Positions 33,835 through 46,218 of a stretch of DNA of 64,000 nt are shown in pieces (the first letter of the stretch is position 1; each line of letters opens with the position of its first letter). The DNA comes from Geosiphon pyriformis. Its lineage: Eukaryota > Glomeromycota > Glomeromycetes > Archaeosporales > Geosiphonaceae. The position numbers and the translations under genes are program-made. The notes under the pieces are model-generated. The model worked only from the letters and a program-made list of their open reading frames with translations, had not been told where the DNA came from and did no database searches. The stretch covers positions 132,976-196,975 of the forward strand of contig JAAOMT010000752.1 in assembly GCA_016748015.1 (NCBI GenBank), written 5' to 3'.

Positions 33835-34775
33835 TGTTACTTAAAGAAAGAAAGCCTATCAAAGAAAAAAAGAAAAACATGACCTAAAGAAAAATATAAC
33901 GAAACATAAAGGAACACAGAATAGCATACAATAATATTAAATAATGTATTATAATGTTGGATAATGTATTATAATATAGGATAATGTGTTATAACATAAG
34001 ATAACATGTTATAACATAGAATAACATAGAATAACATGTAATAATATCAGATAACATATTATAACATAGAATAATTAGTTATAACATAAGAAAAATGAAA
34101 TAATAGCTAGTAAGAACAGATGATCCAAAGCAATCCTATAAAACTAGAAAATACATATATATAGCAGTAGCATTAGAAACAGAAGGAAAAGAAAGGAAAA
34201 AAAAAATTCTTTAGTTACCATTCCCCAGTTAGAAACCATAGTATTTCAAAATATTAATAAATATACTTATTCAGCATCTTAAATCCAGTTGTTTGTTATC
34301 AACCTTAAATGATGATAATAATTGATACTTAAAACATGTGAGAACAATAGCTCTTGATTATGGCTATTAATGGAATACTAACTTGTATTGCCTTGGCTTA
34401 TTGTCTTTATTTTCTTTATCTCTTTTATTTTTTTGTCTTTATTTTGTTGGGTATACTAATTGATTGAGAATTAAAGTGCTAAGTATTAACATCAAGGATT
34501 GTCTGGTAAAAAACTCCTGCAAGTGGGTAGAATGTGTAAGAATTATGGATTGCTTACCAAAGAATTGCTGGCCACTACACTAAGAAAGAAATTAACAGAA
34601 TTGCAATTCCGGAAAGCTACAGAAAAAATAACATAGGCATCTCTGTCTATTATATAAAGAACTCTAATCAAAATCTTCTGATTGAAACACCTTCAAACAT
34701 TACTAATGTCATCAATTAAGCACCAAGTTATGGGTTTGTTATTTGCTTTGAGACCCCAAATAATTACTTGTAACA
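33835..34775 (+). repeat. 3' LTR of element B
   Basis: 941 bp, TGTTACTTAAAG to CTTGTAACA, pairing with 15444-16383; many transition differences. The palindrome array is at about 33910-34090 and the TATATATA box near 34157. Followed by ATAG, the altered copy of the left flank ATGG. Confidence 0.9.
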
Positions 34776-37055
34776 ATAGTAAAAAAATTTGTTTTATTGG
34801 CCATAATTCAAGTTTATATATGTATAACAGATATACTATAATTTGTTTTACTGATAAAACATCTAAGAAGACTATTATTAATTTTATTCTAGTTTTTAAA
34901 AGTGTGAATTTGCATTGGTGTGGTCTTTTTTTGGTTTGTTGTACTCAATATAAATAATTTGGTTATATTTCTGGTATGTATTTAATAAGTAGAAATCTGA
35001 GTAGTTACAGTAAGCAAGTAGTTAATTTTTAGGATCAAATCTGTTTGGCAAATATATATATAAGAAAAAGCAAACATTAATTGCTTATCTGGTTTTATTT
35101 AGTAGAAAGACTTGGGCTCAAATTGTTAGTAGTTCTATTTCTTGTGTAGTATCTTTGGGTTTTTTTGGTACTGGTCTATTTTTGAATATTAAATCTTTTC
35201 TGTCAGTTTTTTTGAATGTAAGAAGTAGGTTTGTTACTTTTAAGTATTGTCTTGCCAATTTTGTAGAGCAAGTTGACAAGTTGGCTAAGAAATTAAATAC
35301 ACTTAGATTGATGGTTTTTCAGTCTAGTCTTGAATATTGGCCATTAATAACTCCTTTATTACAAAATCAAATAACAAATATAGTAATAAGTGAGAATTTA
35401 AGTGCAATTACTAGTGATAAAACTGTTGTGGAAGTAATGGTTTTAGATTTGATAGTCATTTCAAAATTGGAAAAGAACATGAATAATTTGTTAAACATAA
35501 TTATGAGTCTAATAGCCAAAGTAAAAAATGCTGGTTTGTGTTCTGATATTTATTTTTTTTTATAACCAATCTTATTTGAAAAGTAGCTACATACAATATT
35601 TAAGATATTAACAACTCTGCCAAACAAGAAAATATTATTTGTTAACATAAAAATATAAACAATTTAATTTTTATTGTTATTGAGACAAAATTGAAGAGTA
35701 AAGTTCATTCTTAAATTATAAACAAGTTTGATAGAGTTTGAGTGTTTACTTCTGGTTTGGAATTTGGTCATCTGAGTTTTGGTGTTATAGTTATTATGAA
35801 CATTGAATTAGCAAAACATGTGTGCAAAGTTTTAGAAATTGCTAATAGGTTATTTTTTAAAAATAATTTTTCTGTTTCAATTTTGGGACTATATGCTGGT
35901 ACTACTCTAGCTGTTTGCTTAACTCAAACTTATGAAATCAATTTGGTGATTGTTAAGGCCATAAATGAATTTTTGTTTGTGATTTTGGGTGGTAATTTCA
36001 ATAAAGATAGTTCTTGTAGATGTACTAGTTTCAAAAAGTGCCTTGATTTAGAGCTGGTTAATTTTTTGGCAAAGAGCTTAGTTGCAAGAATCATAACATA
36101 GAACAATTTTAGAAGTTCTAAAAAACAAATAATTTCATTTTTGTGTTTGCAAATTTAATTAATATAATGATAGATCATAATATTTTGGATATTGAAAAAC
36201 ACTTTGACACTGATCATTGGACTGTTTTTATTTCTGTAAGGCTAAATGATTTGTTAAATATGCATTTAAACAATCTTTGTAAACAGATAAATAAAAATTA
36301 CTAAAAGTTTGATTTCAAGGATTCTGATAAAGCAAAATAGAATGAATTTAAAAATGCTATAATAGCTAATACAGCTATGTTTTTTGATGATTTTGTTGTG
36401 TTTAAGAATTTCTCAGATCTGAATGTTATATAAAGAGTTGTTTATAAGATAATAAGTTTATTGGCCAATAAGATGTTCAAAAAATATGGTTTAAAGAATT
36501 CAATTGTGTTTTTACTAAAAAATCTTACAGATTTCATAGATTGAAATTGTTAGTGTCAAGAATTATTAGGTTTTTACATGATAAGTTTGGTAATGAGTTT
36601 GTTTTTTTAATAACCCACTGATTGTCTTTGGACAGTAATAAAACTTTAAAAATTCAGATTTTGTTAAACTTAAATGCTAACTTAAGGTGTATAAAGTCTG
36701 TATTTTTTGCTGTAAAGAAATCATATTATGCTTTCAAACTTACTGAATCTCAGAAAGCTAAGAAATATAATATCAGATTTGCTATTAATAAGTGAATAAA
36801 AAGCTTTGCAGTTAATAAAAGTTACACAATTCAGAGTATTTTAGAGCATTTTTTTTGGAAAGTGATATTGAATTATTTGGTTGTTAATAATGAATTGGTT
36901 TTGAATTTTATTGAGATTAAATTTAAAATTGATATAATTATAAAAAATTAAATAAAAAAGATATTAGTATTAAACATTATTCCTAATTTGTAGTATTGTT
37001 AATATTAATCACTGGCTTATATTAATGATACAGCTTTTTCTAATGTTATAAGTGC
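34776..37055 (+). mobile_element. LINE copy 3, segment 2 (ORF1 C-term, endonuclease, start of RT)
   Basis: Picks up ORF1 directly after the element B insertion (KKICFIGHNSSLY...), passes a decayed CCHC knuckle (CCTQYK) and the C-terminal helical region VDKLAKKLNTLRL (35269-35307), then ORF2 from about 35580. Endonuclease: VFTSGLEFGHLSFG, FVILGGNFNKDSS (G-G-D-F-N with Asp to Asn) and DTDHW. It is interrupted at 37055 by a solo LTR. Numerous stops. Confidence 0.85.
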
Positions 37056-37956
37056 TGTTATAAGTGATTATTTGGAATATGAAAACAAATAACAAATCTG
37101 TAACTTGGTATTCAATAGCTAAATGGTGTTGGTAATATCTAAAGGTTTTCATAATCTGAAAGTTTTGGTTAATCTGAAGGTTTAGTTAAGTTCTTTGTAT
37201 AATAAACAAAAATTCAATGATTGTTTCAGTAGTTTTTTGGAATGATTATTTCATTAAATTTCTTTTTTTAACATGATGGCCAATTTATTTTAGCAGTCAT
37301 GCCCTTCTAATAAGCTATTCTTAAATTTCTAAACTCTATACTCTTATTTTTAGGTCTTTTACCAAGCTATCTTTGATGTTAATTAATTAGCACTTAATCT
37401 TTTAAATCAATTAGTAAACAACAAACAACAAACAACAAAAAAATAAAAAAAAAATAAAAAAATAAAAAAAAAAATAAGAATTAGTATTCTGTCAATAGCT
37501 ATAATCAAGAGCTATTGTTCCAGTGTGGTTAAGTATTAATAATAGATGAGTAATAGAAATTTTTAATCAAATAATAATAACATAGATTGAATGATAATAA
37601 GTATGTTTTATTGAATATTTTAATGAATTCATTTTGGTTGATAGTAACTATTCATAAAGTGAGTGTTAATTAATAGATAAAAAAAGAAATGTTAAATTAA
37701 AACTGAACTAAATACTTTTTTTGCTTCTAATGCTACTGCTATATATATATAGTTAGTGTTATATAAGATTTTTGAAATTCTGTAATTCCTTTAAAGGAAT
37801 TCTGGAATCCTGCAATTTTACATAAAAAATTCTGGGATTTTGGGATTCTGAGATTCTGCAATTTTTTTAGAAGAATTCTGGAATTTTTCTGTTATTATGC
37901 CTACTTCTGATTGACTATTTCTCCAACTATAATATTTCTAATTTTTATGAGTAACA
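37056..37956 (-). repeat. Solo LTR of family C, minus strand
   Basis: 901 bp from TGTTATAAGTGATTATTT (reversed LTR end) to TATGAGTAACA (reversed LTR start). The palindromic AATTC-rich array is visible at 37770-37890 and the TATATATA box near 37740. It has 4-bp flanks GTGC (37052-37055) and ATAC (37957-37960), two G-to-A changes apart; with one removed, the LINE frame runs ISA then ISYNNM as in the other copies. A solo LTR arises by recombination between the two LTRs of a full element. Confidence 0.85.
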
Positions 37957-40900
37957 ATACTATTAGTTACAATAATATGATATATGTAATCAAGAACTTA
38001 CTTAATAAAAAGGCCACTGGCTTATCAAGTATCACGAATAAACTTTGAAAATACTATAACAGATCTGTATTTTTGATGCTCTTAGATATTTTGAACTCTT
38101 GTTTGGTATATAAGTCCATGCTTTAACCATAGAAAAAGGTCTAGATCTCAATAATTCTTAAGCCATATAAATAAGAAGGTGTTTTAATTAATACCAGACC
38201 AATTGCTCTAATTAAAACTGCTTAAAAAATTCTTTTTAAGATACTTTCTAACTGGATTTTTTTGGCTTATAACAAATTTAATATTTTTTGCAGTAATAAT
38301 TTTTTTGTGTTAAAGAGTACTACTACTCAGTCTCTTATCTTTACAATGGATTCAGTAGTTGAAAATATATTAGAAAAAAATTATAAACTCTGACTGGTCC
38401 TGTAAAAAATATAAAAGACTTATAACTCTGTTGACTAGCATTATTTAAAAAGTAGTTTAGTTTATATTAAGATGTGTAAGTGATTTATTAAATTTTTTAA
38501 AAGTATTCATAATAATAGAATCAATTGGGTTATAATAGACTATGAACTTACTAATAAATACTGAGTACATAATAAGTTGGACCAAGGTAAGCTTTTTTTT
38601 TTTTGCTTTAAAGAATTTTTTATGACTCTCTTTTATATAAAGTCAAAAAACAAAAAAGTTTGTATGGTTACTATATTGATATTAAGTTTGTTGCCAAAAC
38701 TGGTAGGCTAAAAAACCAAAGTGGTTTGTTTTTATATTTGGCAGTTAGTGTCTTTGTTGATAACACAATTTGAATAAAAAGTAGTCAAACTATTACTCAA
38801 TATATTTTGAATTTGACAAATAAATTTTTTGAATTAAATAATATTTTAATAAACAATAAAAAAACAGTGGCCATTTCTATTAATTAGAGTGTTAGGGATG
38901 TTTTACTATTAATAAGTGGCCTGCTAATATTTATTGCAAAAAAAAAGAGTCTTACAGATATTTTGGTATTTTTTTGTTTTCTGAAGGTTTGTTCAAATCC
39001 AGTTTGGTAAAGACTTATTCAAATATCAGGTTTTTTGTTAATTTGGTTTTAAGAAAAGCTATCTCAGACAAACAGTTTTTTTATTTAGTCTTGGCTGTAC
39101 TGTAATTTATAGTTGGTTATAGAACTTAATTTAGTTTTGTTTCTAAAAGTGTGTGCAATAAATAAAATACACTAATTAGGAAGAATTTAAGAATAAAAAC
39201 TGGTCTGCCAAGAGATTTTTCTAATGAAACTTTTTATTATTTATTATTATATGGCTTGAAGTCTTTTGAGCAAGTATAAGCTAAGAATAAGATGACTTCT
39301 GTATTGAATTTTTTGAATACTATTAGAATTTTTGGTCATTTGTTTGATCATAGGTGTTTGGATCTGCAGATTCTAAATTGGTCTCTCATCTACTCTTTAT
39401 ACTGTTTTGTAAAGCTAAAGATCAGTTTAGTTAACAATTTTCTGGCTAGTGTAGTTAAAATTTTTTTGGATTGTGATATTTTCTTTGACAATAATTTTTC
39501 ATCTGCATTTTATCTGTTTAATAGCATTCCAATGTTTTTTGTTTTGAAAAATTTAATGTTCTATAAAGTTTTTTATTTACTTAAAAAGTTTGGTATTATC
39601 TTTGTTAACCAATTGTATGATAAAAAAGAATCAGTTTTTGATTAGAAAAGTTTTTGTTATTGAAAAAGACTTGATTTTAGGGGCTTTGTTCTTATTTGGT
39701 TCAAATTGGCATTGGATTTTTTGGTAGAATCTGTGGTTTTTTTTTTATTGAATTATCTAATATTAGCTCTCAACCTTTGAACATTTGTTATACTGGTAAT
39801 GTTTTTAAAATAATGCAATGTTTCTTTGATATTGGTTTAAGTATTATTAATATTTATATAGATGAATTATTAAGGAACTTGGATACATGTCAGATAAGAT
39901 GTGATGTAACTGCATTTTTCTTTGACCTAGATATAAGTATTGGTGTTGAAATTAATAGTTTGGTGTTCTTTATAATGGTGAAATTGCAGACAATTATTCT
40001 GGTTTTGGAGTATGTTCTTGGTTGTAGTTTTGTTATGATATATTCAGACAGTTAAATTGCTTTAAATGCTTATAATGCAAAGTTAAATATGACTTTACCA
40101 GATTTTTACAACTGTTACTAAATAGAAAGATATAATATTATGAACTTTATTAAAAACAAAGAGCTTAACATTTTTTGGTTTAAGATTAAAGAGCATTCAA
40201 ATATTTTGGGCAATAAACATACTAATAAGCTAGCCACTTTAGCTTTGTATTCAAATTTAATGCTTTTTGTTCATGTCAAAAAAAATTTATTAGAGCTGAT
40301 ATGATAATAGTATCTAGAAATATTCATTATTTTACTTGTAAGATTTTTAGGACTGTTTATTATGCTTATTAGAAAATTGGGCCTAGATCTGATATTATTA
40401 ATAAAAGCATAATTAGAAATGTGAATTGGATTCAGACTTTTTTTATTTGGCATTCTAACTTGTACATGACAGCTAGTTTTACAAGTAAATCCACTATTAG
40501 TTTATGATTATATTTTATGAAGACTTTATATTATTATTTGCCAGTTGTTGTTTTAAAGTATTTGTATAATATAAAGTATTCTAGTATGTTATATTTTTAT
40601 TGTGAAGAGGTAAAGAATTCTAACCATTTCTTTACATGTCTGATTGACTTTGCTATTTATAAAGATCTGCTTAAGTTATATCTGGTTTAATAAAGTATCA
40701 TATTAGATTTGAGCTTGTTATTATTTTATGTTTTACAAATGCTTTTTTTGTATGCTTCTAATATTGCTGTATATACTGCTTTGTGTAAAAGTTTTGTGTT
40801 TAAGGAATGGTACTCAAAGACAATATTTGTTTTTAATGATGTTAAAGTTGCCAGTACTAAAATTATTAATTTTATGTATAGCTTAAGATTGGCTCATTAG

Positions 40901-41270
40901 ACTGAAATTTAAATAATAAAGACTAAGTACAGAGCAATTATGAAGAAATAAAATTTGATCACACTTAATGGTTTAGTATTTTTCAAAATCCATAATCTGT
41001 TGTTTCTGTTTTTTAATAGTGTTGTTAAGTTGTTTGAAATTGTTAAAGCATATGGTATTAGCTTTGGCTTTTATAAACTTTGCTGTTTTTTTTCTAATAT
41101 TGATAATATAGTGTTTGTTAAAATAAATTTATAGTGTTGCTCTAATTGGTTTGAGTGGCTAATTATATGTAGAAAGTGCATAATTTGTGCCTAGTTTAGA
41201 TTACTTAATTTAATATATTGTGCTAAATAGTATTTAGACTTTACTCATTAAGCATAATAAAAAAAATAAA
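37957..41270 (+). mobile_element. LINE copy 3, segment 3 (RT, RNase H, 3' end)
   Basis: Continues ORF2 after the solo LTR: palm region with VFVDNTI (FVDD changed to FVDN) near 38750, thumb fragments to 39250, RNase H at about 39840-40250 (IINIYIDELLRNLD, KLQTIILVLEYV, IYSDS, NKHTNKLATLA), and the C-terminal zinc region CCMLYFYCEE-like near 40590. The 3' UTR block at 41140-41265 matches copy 2 and ends in an A-rich tail. Broken throughout. The last Asp of RNase H (HAD) has become Asn. Confidence 0.8.
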
Positions 41271-41405
41271 TTAATTAATTAAATATATTTTTTAATAATT
41301 ATTTTTGAATAATAATTACAGATTTAAAATATTAAACTATACAAATAAGAACATGTAAAAATCTTAAAATATAATAAAACTTATTATTATCAAATTATAT
41401 ATATA
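41271..41405 (-). repeat. D-type LTR, left piece (split by LINE copy 4)
   Basis: Matches 408-535 of the D LTR at the window start (TTTTTAATAATTATTTTTGAATAATAATTACAG-like block, cited in parts) and 59700-59825. It continues on the other side of LINE copy 4 at 58411. The last ~14 bp (AAATTATATATAT) are repeated at 58411-58425, the LINE target duplication. Confidence 0.6.
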
Positions 41406-41537
41406 TTTTTTTTATTAAAGTTTAATAAATGAAGTCCAAATGCCACCTAGTGCTATACATTATACAAATGATCTAAACTAGGCGCGAATCATGCCTTTGC
41501 TACACATGACCAGACACTCAGACTAGTCAAAACAACA
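41406..41537 (-). other. 3' UTR of LINE copy 4
   Basis: Reversed terminal block TTTGGACTTCATTTATTAAA and GCACTAGGTGGCA, shared with copies 2 and 3. It is followed by an A-rich tail (T-rich on the plus strand, 41408-41417). Confidence 0.75.
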
Positions 41538-44500
41538 CTATGCACCTATATGAACTGAAGCCATGTCACCAACACTTGCATAAAACAAACAACACTTATG
41601 ATATCCAAAACTAATACTGAATGCATCAGCAATACCCAACAACTTAATCACCTCAGCCAAAAGCCGCGCAGAAAAACCAGAAACAGCAACAGGAATAAAA
41701 TTATCACATGGAATTAACTTATTCTTCTCCATAATGGCCCGGTGTTTCACACGGACCAGCCAGATATTATCATGAAATGTAAGACAAAACTCCCATACAA
41801 AATTCACAACATTGACTACTGCCACCTTAGGATTTTTATAAACAGAAACAGACTTACAATACCAATTGCTGAAAACAAAACTCTTACACAGAGCCATACT
41901 GACAGTCACATCTGAAATGCAAGTCAACAACAACTATAATATGCATGAAGAAGAACAAGACAGACCAGAACACACCTCCCAGGCAGCTGCATAAGTGTTC
42001 AACAAATTGGCGCGACTATCAGTGTCAGAAGAGCAAGAAAAGACATGGTTCAAGACTTCAACCTCACCACAGAACAAACAAACCACACTGGGATAACCCC
42101 TATCATACAGATGCTTTCATACAGCAACAAGAAGGTGATGATGAAGGGCTTTCATGAAATATGTATGAAAGCCAGCTGTCCAAATATTAGTAAAACCAGT
42201 CGCCATGTGAGAATTCGGGTGCCATACCAGAGAGGATCTTAACCAGTCAATATCAGCATGCAAATAATCTGGAACAACCTGGAACCAGAACCAACCTCCC
42301 AATGTGCACAATGAATTGACCTGAATACATTATGAACAAAATGCCTCAAATTACCAGAAACTGTACCAACACCAGCCTTCAAAAATCTCTTACTGACCAA
42401 GTGGGGCAGGTGCCAGGCAGAAAGGGCAGCATTCTTAGCTAGTGCATTAGCACGCTCATTGCCTGAGACACCCGAATGGCCCTTAACTTTAATCCAATTA
42501 ACATCCAAATTTTTGCGACAAATGACATTGGCAATATGACAATGCTTAATCCAACAACAATTCCTAAAATCAGGACCAACTGATAAAGACTTCAACCTGC
42601 AAGCATCAATAGCCACCTGGCTGTCCAAGAACAAGTCAACTGAATGAAAAGAAGGAACACACTCAAGAGCCAAAGCAATGGCCTGCAACTCCACCAAAGT
42701 AGAAAAAACCAAACCAAAAACCCTCACATCCAGACCTGAATCAATGTCCTCAAAGAAAACTGCAGCACCAGCCAATATGTCAACAGTGCCCAAGTTACTC
42801 AGAGACTTATCTGTATACACAGAGAGATGGGCAGCACCTACACTCAACAGATCATTACAAATAACACCAAAACCAAGAGACTAATGGATGTCAGAAGAAC
42901 TATCAACACCCTTATAAGGGGAATAACCAGAAGAAGAAGCTATACCACCAAGAAAACGTACAGAGAGATCAAACCAAGAAGGAACCGGGCCATGAGGGTC
43001 CAGTCTTTTCCAACACTTGAAAGTCTTCCAATCAAAAACAATGCCATTCCAGTCACAAAGCTGTTCTACAAAAGCAATACCATAACGCTTGAGAGAAGAA
43101 ACACATTTGAAAAAAATCATCTCACCAAGTACTAGAGACATAGAAGTACTGCACTGAAGATGAAAAGCACTGACCAGAGAGCCACCTAAAGACAAATCAC
43201 ACCCAGAAAAAATACAAACCACATCTGCCAAAAAGTTGTTGAAGGACTGACTTTAACACAAACAGGAAACAACAAAGAGTAATGAAGACGCTAGCTGAGA
43301 ATCTGGAGATCATGAGACCTATGAGAAAACAAGCAACTCAAAACACCAACCGAATTCACAAAAGCAATAACAGAAGCTGACTTGCTCTCAGCCTAAATTT
43401 GCTCAAAAGTCTTTAAATTGTACAAGGAAGGATGATGAAGTGCATTATTGGGAAAGTCCAGAGGCAGCCCAAATTTGGATTTCAGGCCCTTGTGAATCAA
43501 AGTATCCCATTTATTACACACATTGAGAGGAATAAAACTGAACTGAGTCCTGTAGCTAATGATAGGAAAGAGAACTAAAGACACCAAATAAGCAAACTGT
43601 TTATCTGAAATAACTTTTTTCAGAATGAAATTGACAAAAAACCACATTCAAATGTGCCTTAACCAAGCTAGGCTTTAAAAGACCATCAGAAGATAAAAAA
43701 ATACCCAGATAACAATAAGGTTTACCTCTTTTAGCAATGGAAATTGGCATACTACTGATAGTTAGGTAAGGAGCAGTGACCTGACAGTTGATAAGAATGG
43801 CCACAGTCTTGTCATTGTTTATCAAAATGTTATTTAAACAAAAGAACTCACTAGCAACATTAAGGATGTGTTGTGTAGCAGCTTGACTGCTACCGACCCA
43901 GATAGTATCATCAACAAAAGCACTAGTGGCCAGAAATGATGACAGCCCAGCTTGAGATTCCACCCAGCCAGTCTTAGAAATGAAATGAGAAATCAACTTG
44001 TAATCACAAATGCTCTTCTGTCTCTTAACTTCACACAAAAGCAAGTCATAAAATATGCACCAGAGAAGTGGTGAAAAAACCTCCCCCTGATCCAATCCAT
44101 TGTGAACATGATATCCATTAGTTAAACCAAAATCTGTCATCACTCTGTTAGTGTAACCATTATGAATGCTACCAAAAAATCTGATAAATTTGTCACACAT
44201 TTTGATCCTGATCAAACTCCTCTTAAGATGCTCCCAACCAACAGAATCATAAGCTTTGTGCATATCTTGTAAAACCAGCCACAACTCTCAGTTCTTTTCC
44301 AAAGCATCTTTGATCACCAAACCAATAACAAAGATAGGCGATTGAGTAGACATACCTTTTAGGACAGAGAAATTGTCTTCATGGAGAACATCAAAAGTAT
44401 TACAAGCCAGAAAGATCCAATCTGAAAGAATTTTGGAAAGGACCTTGCGAGCTGTCTCAATTAAAGCAATAGGACAGGTATTTGTAAGAACACCTTCCCA

Positions 44501-46204
44501 CTTGTAAGGTTTAGGAATCATTGAGACCCAGGCTTCTCTCCAAAGTCCAGGCACTGACTCACAACTTAAACAAAAATTTAAGAGCACCAAAAGCATATCC
44601 AAGACCAACTTGTCACAGTGTTTCCAAAGTTTATTAGGAATACCAGAAAAACCAGCTGCTTTTTCATCAGGCAAATTTAAAATAACACCAAACATTTCAT
44701 CAAAACTGATTGAATACATTATATTAGAGAAGGCACCATCGAAGACATGATTCAAAGGCAGAAATTGCCTTGTCCAATCACTAGAAATATCAGAAGCCAC
44801 CACACATTTCCTAGTCCAACCCTCCATGATTCTATCCATCTTAGATTTAACCAACTCAGGCTCCAGGACTAACTCCCTACTATCCACCAAATAATCCAAC
44901 ACCACTTTACAAAAAGAACGCTCCAAAACACTTCTAATGGTGTGACCCTTATTCACTTCAAAACTCTCCATTCTCTTTTCAATAGCCTGTCTCACACTAG
45001 ATTCTTCAGCACACTTAGATTCCAACAACTTAAAAGAGTGGTAAGACTTCTTTATCTTAGCCAGTCCAGAATGGATCACATCAAAACTGGCACCAGAAAG
45101 AAACAAAGATTTCACTGGCAAAGCACCCACAGAATCAAGCCTGTTTCAAGTATCCAACAACAAGGCGAAATCTCCACTAAAAACCAACTAAGAAGCCTTT
45201 ACCAGTTTAGACACAAGTAGCTCCAGTCTATGAAACCAGAAAGATACCTTATTAAAAACACAATCAAAACTTCTAAACCATTTTTTCTTGAACATTCCAC
45301 CAGCTGAAAGAACCATAACCTTATGAACAATATTCCACATCGCATCCAGATCAGAAAACTGCTTAGCTATAACAAACTTATCCAAAAACATAACAGTATT
45401 AGCAGCCATAGCATTCCTGAATTCTGACCACTTAATCTCACTGGTATTTTTGATATCATACTTCCAACAATCTCTATTAGCTTGTTTGCGCAGTGAATTC
45501 AGCTGGACATCGAACAGGCTACCCAGTCCCATAGAAACATAAACAGCCTTGTGATTAGTATCAAAATATTCCTTAACGCCATCCACACCATAATCCACTA
45601 CCGCACCAACCAAATTAGAAGAAACAAATACATAGTCAATTGTTTTAAAAATACCATGAGAATTGCACCAAGTAGATGACTTCACAAAAGAGCTCCCCCT
45701 TAGAGAGTTAATCAAACCCAAATTAAAACATTTCTTAAAACTGACACATTTGTAAGAATCATTTTTATTAAAATCACCACCAAGAATAACAAAAGAAGAC
45801 TCATTAATGGCTTTAGCAATAAGAGAGTTAATTTCACTAGCCTGAGAAAACTGAATCACCAATGAAGCACCAGCATAGAGCCCCAAAATAGACACTGAAA
45901 GTTTATTTTTGAAAAGCAACTTGATGGATAGAAGCCGACTAGGCACCTCAAAGACCTTGCAGACATGTTTTGCCAAAGAAGAATTCACTACGATCAACAC
46001 CCCAGCACCCAAAAAACCAGAATCCAGACCAGAAGTAAAAACCCGAACACCATTAAATTTGTCAATCAACTATGGGTGAACTTTACCTTTAAGCTTTGAC
46101 TTTGTAAAAATAAAAACCAAATTGTTTATATCCTTGTGCCAATGAATTATATCATCTTGCTTTGCAGGATTGTTCAATCTATGAACATTACATGTAGCAA
46201 TTTT
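41538..46204 (-). pseudogene. LINE copy 4 ORF2: endonuclease, RT, RNase H, C2HC (broken)
   Basis: Begins KIATCNVHRLNNPAKQ near 46177. Endonuclease: the catalytic Glu of T-E-S has become Lys (TKSKL), GGDFN is intact, and the S/T-D-H box reads TNHKAV. A long open stretch runs 46069-45188. RT: LQDMHKAYDSVGWEH and an intact FVDD (43903-43922), with an in-frame TGA at 44285-44287 just upstream and a one-base frameshift near 43640. RNase H (42847-42239): YTDKS, VELQA, FLDSQ kept, but the last Asp is lost (NERANAL). The frame ends in GDMASVHIGA at 41538. Several stops are CAG-to-TAG or CGA/TGG-to-TGA. Loss of both endonuclease and RNase H residues shows this copy is dead although RT looks intact. 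Confidence 0.85.
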
Positions 46205-46218
46205 CTATACCAGACCAC

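Larger units (their letters stand above)
15444..34775 (+). mobile_element. Ty3/gypsy element B with dUTPase (split by element A)
   Basis: Bounded by direct LTRs 15444-16383 and 33835-34775, with 4-bp flanks ATGG and ATAG (one G-to-A apart). The internal coding region is gag, protease, Cys-rich module, dUTPase, RT, RNase H, integrase and a 3' ORF. Element A (20148-29741) is inserted between the Cys-rich module and the dUTPase, leaving an element of about 9.7 kb without it. The LTRs differ at many positions, mostly by transitions, and all coding parts contain stops and frameshifts, so it is older than A. It lies in ORF1 of LINE copy 3. Confidence 0.9.

Noticed and set aside
42678-43135. Plus-strand open frames opposite LINE copy 4 RNase H
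   Set aside because: They are antisense shadows of the conserved LINE frame, with no domain and no counterpart in other copies.
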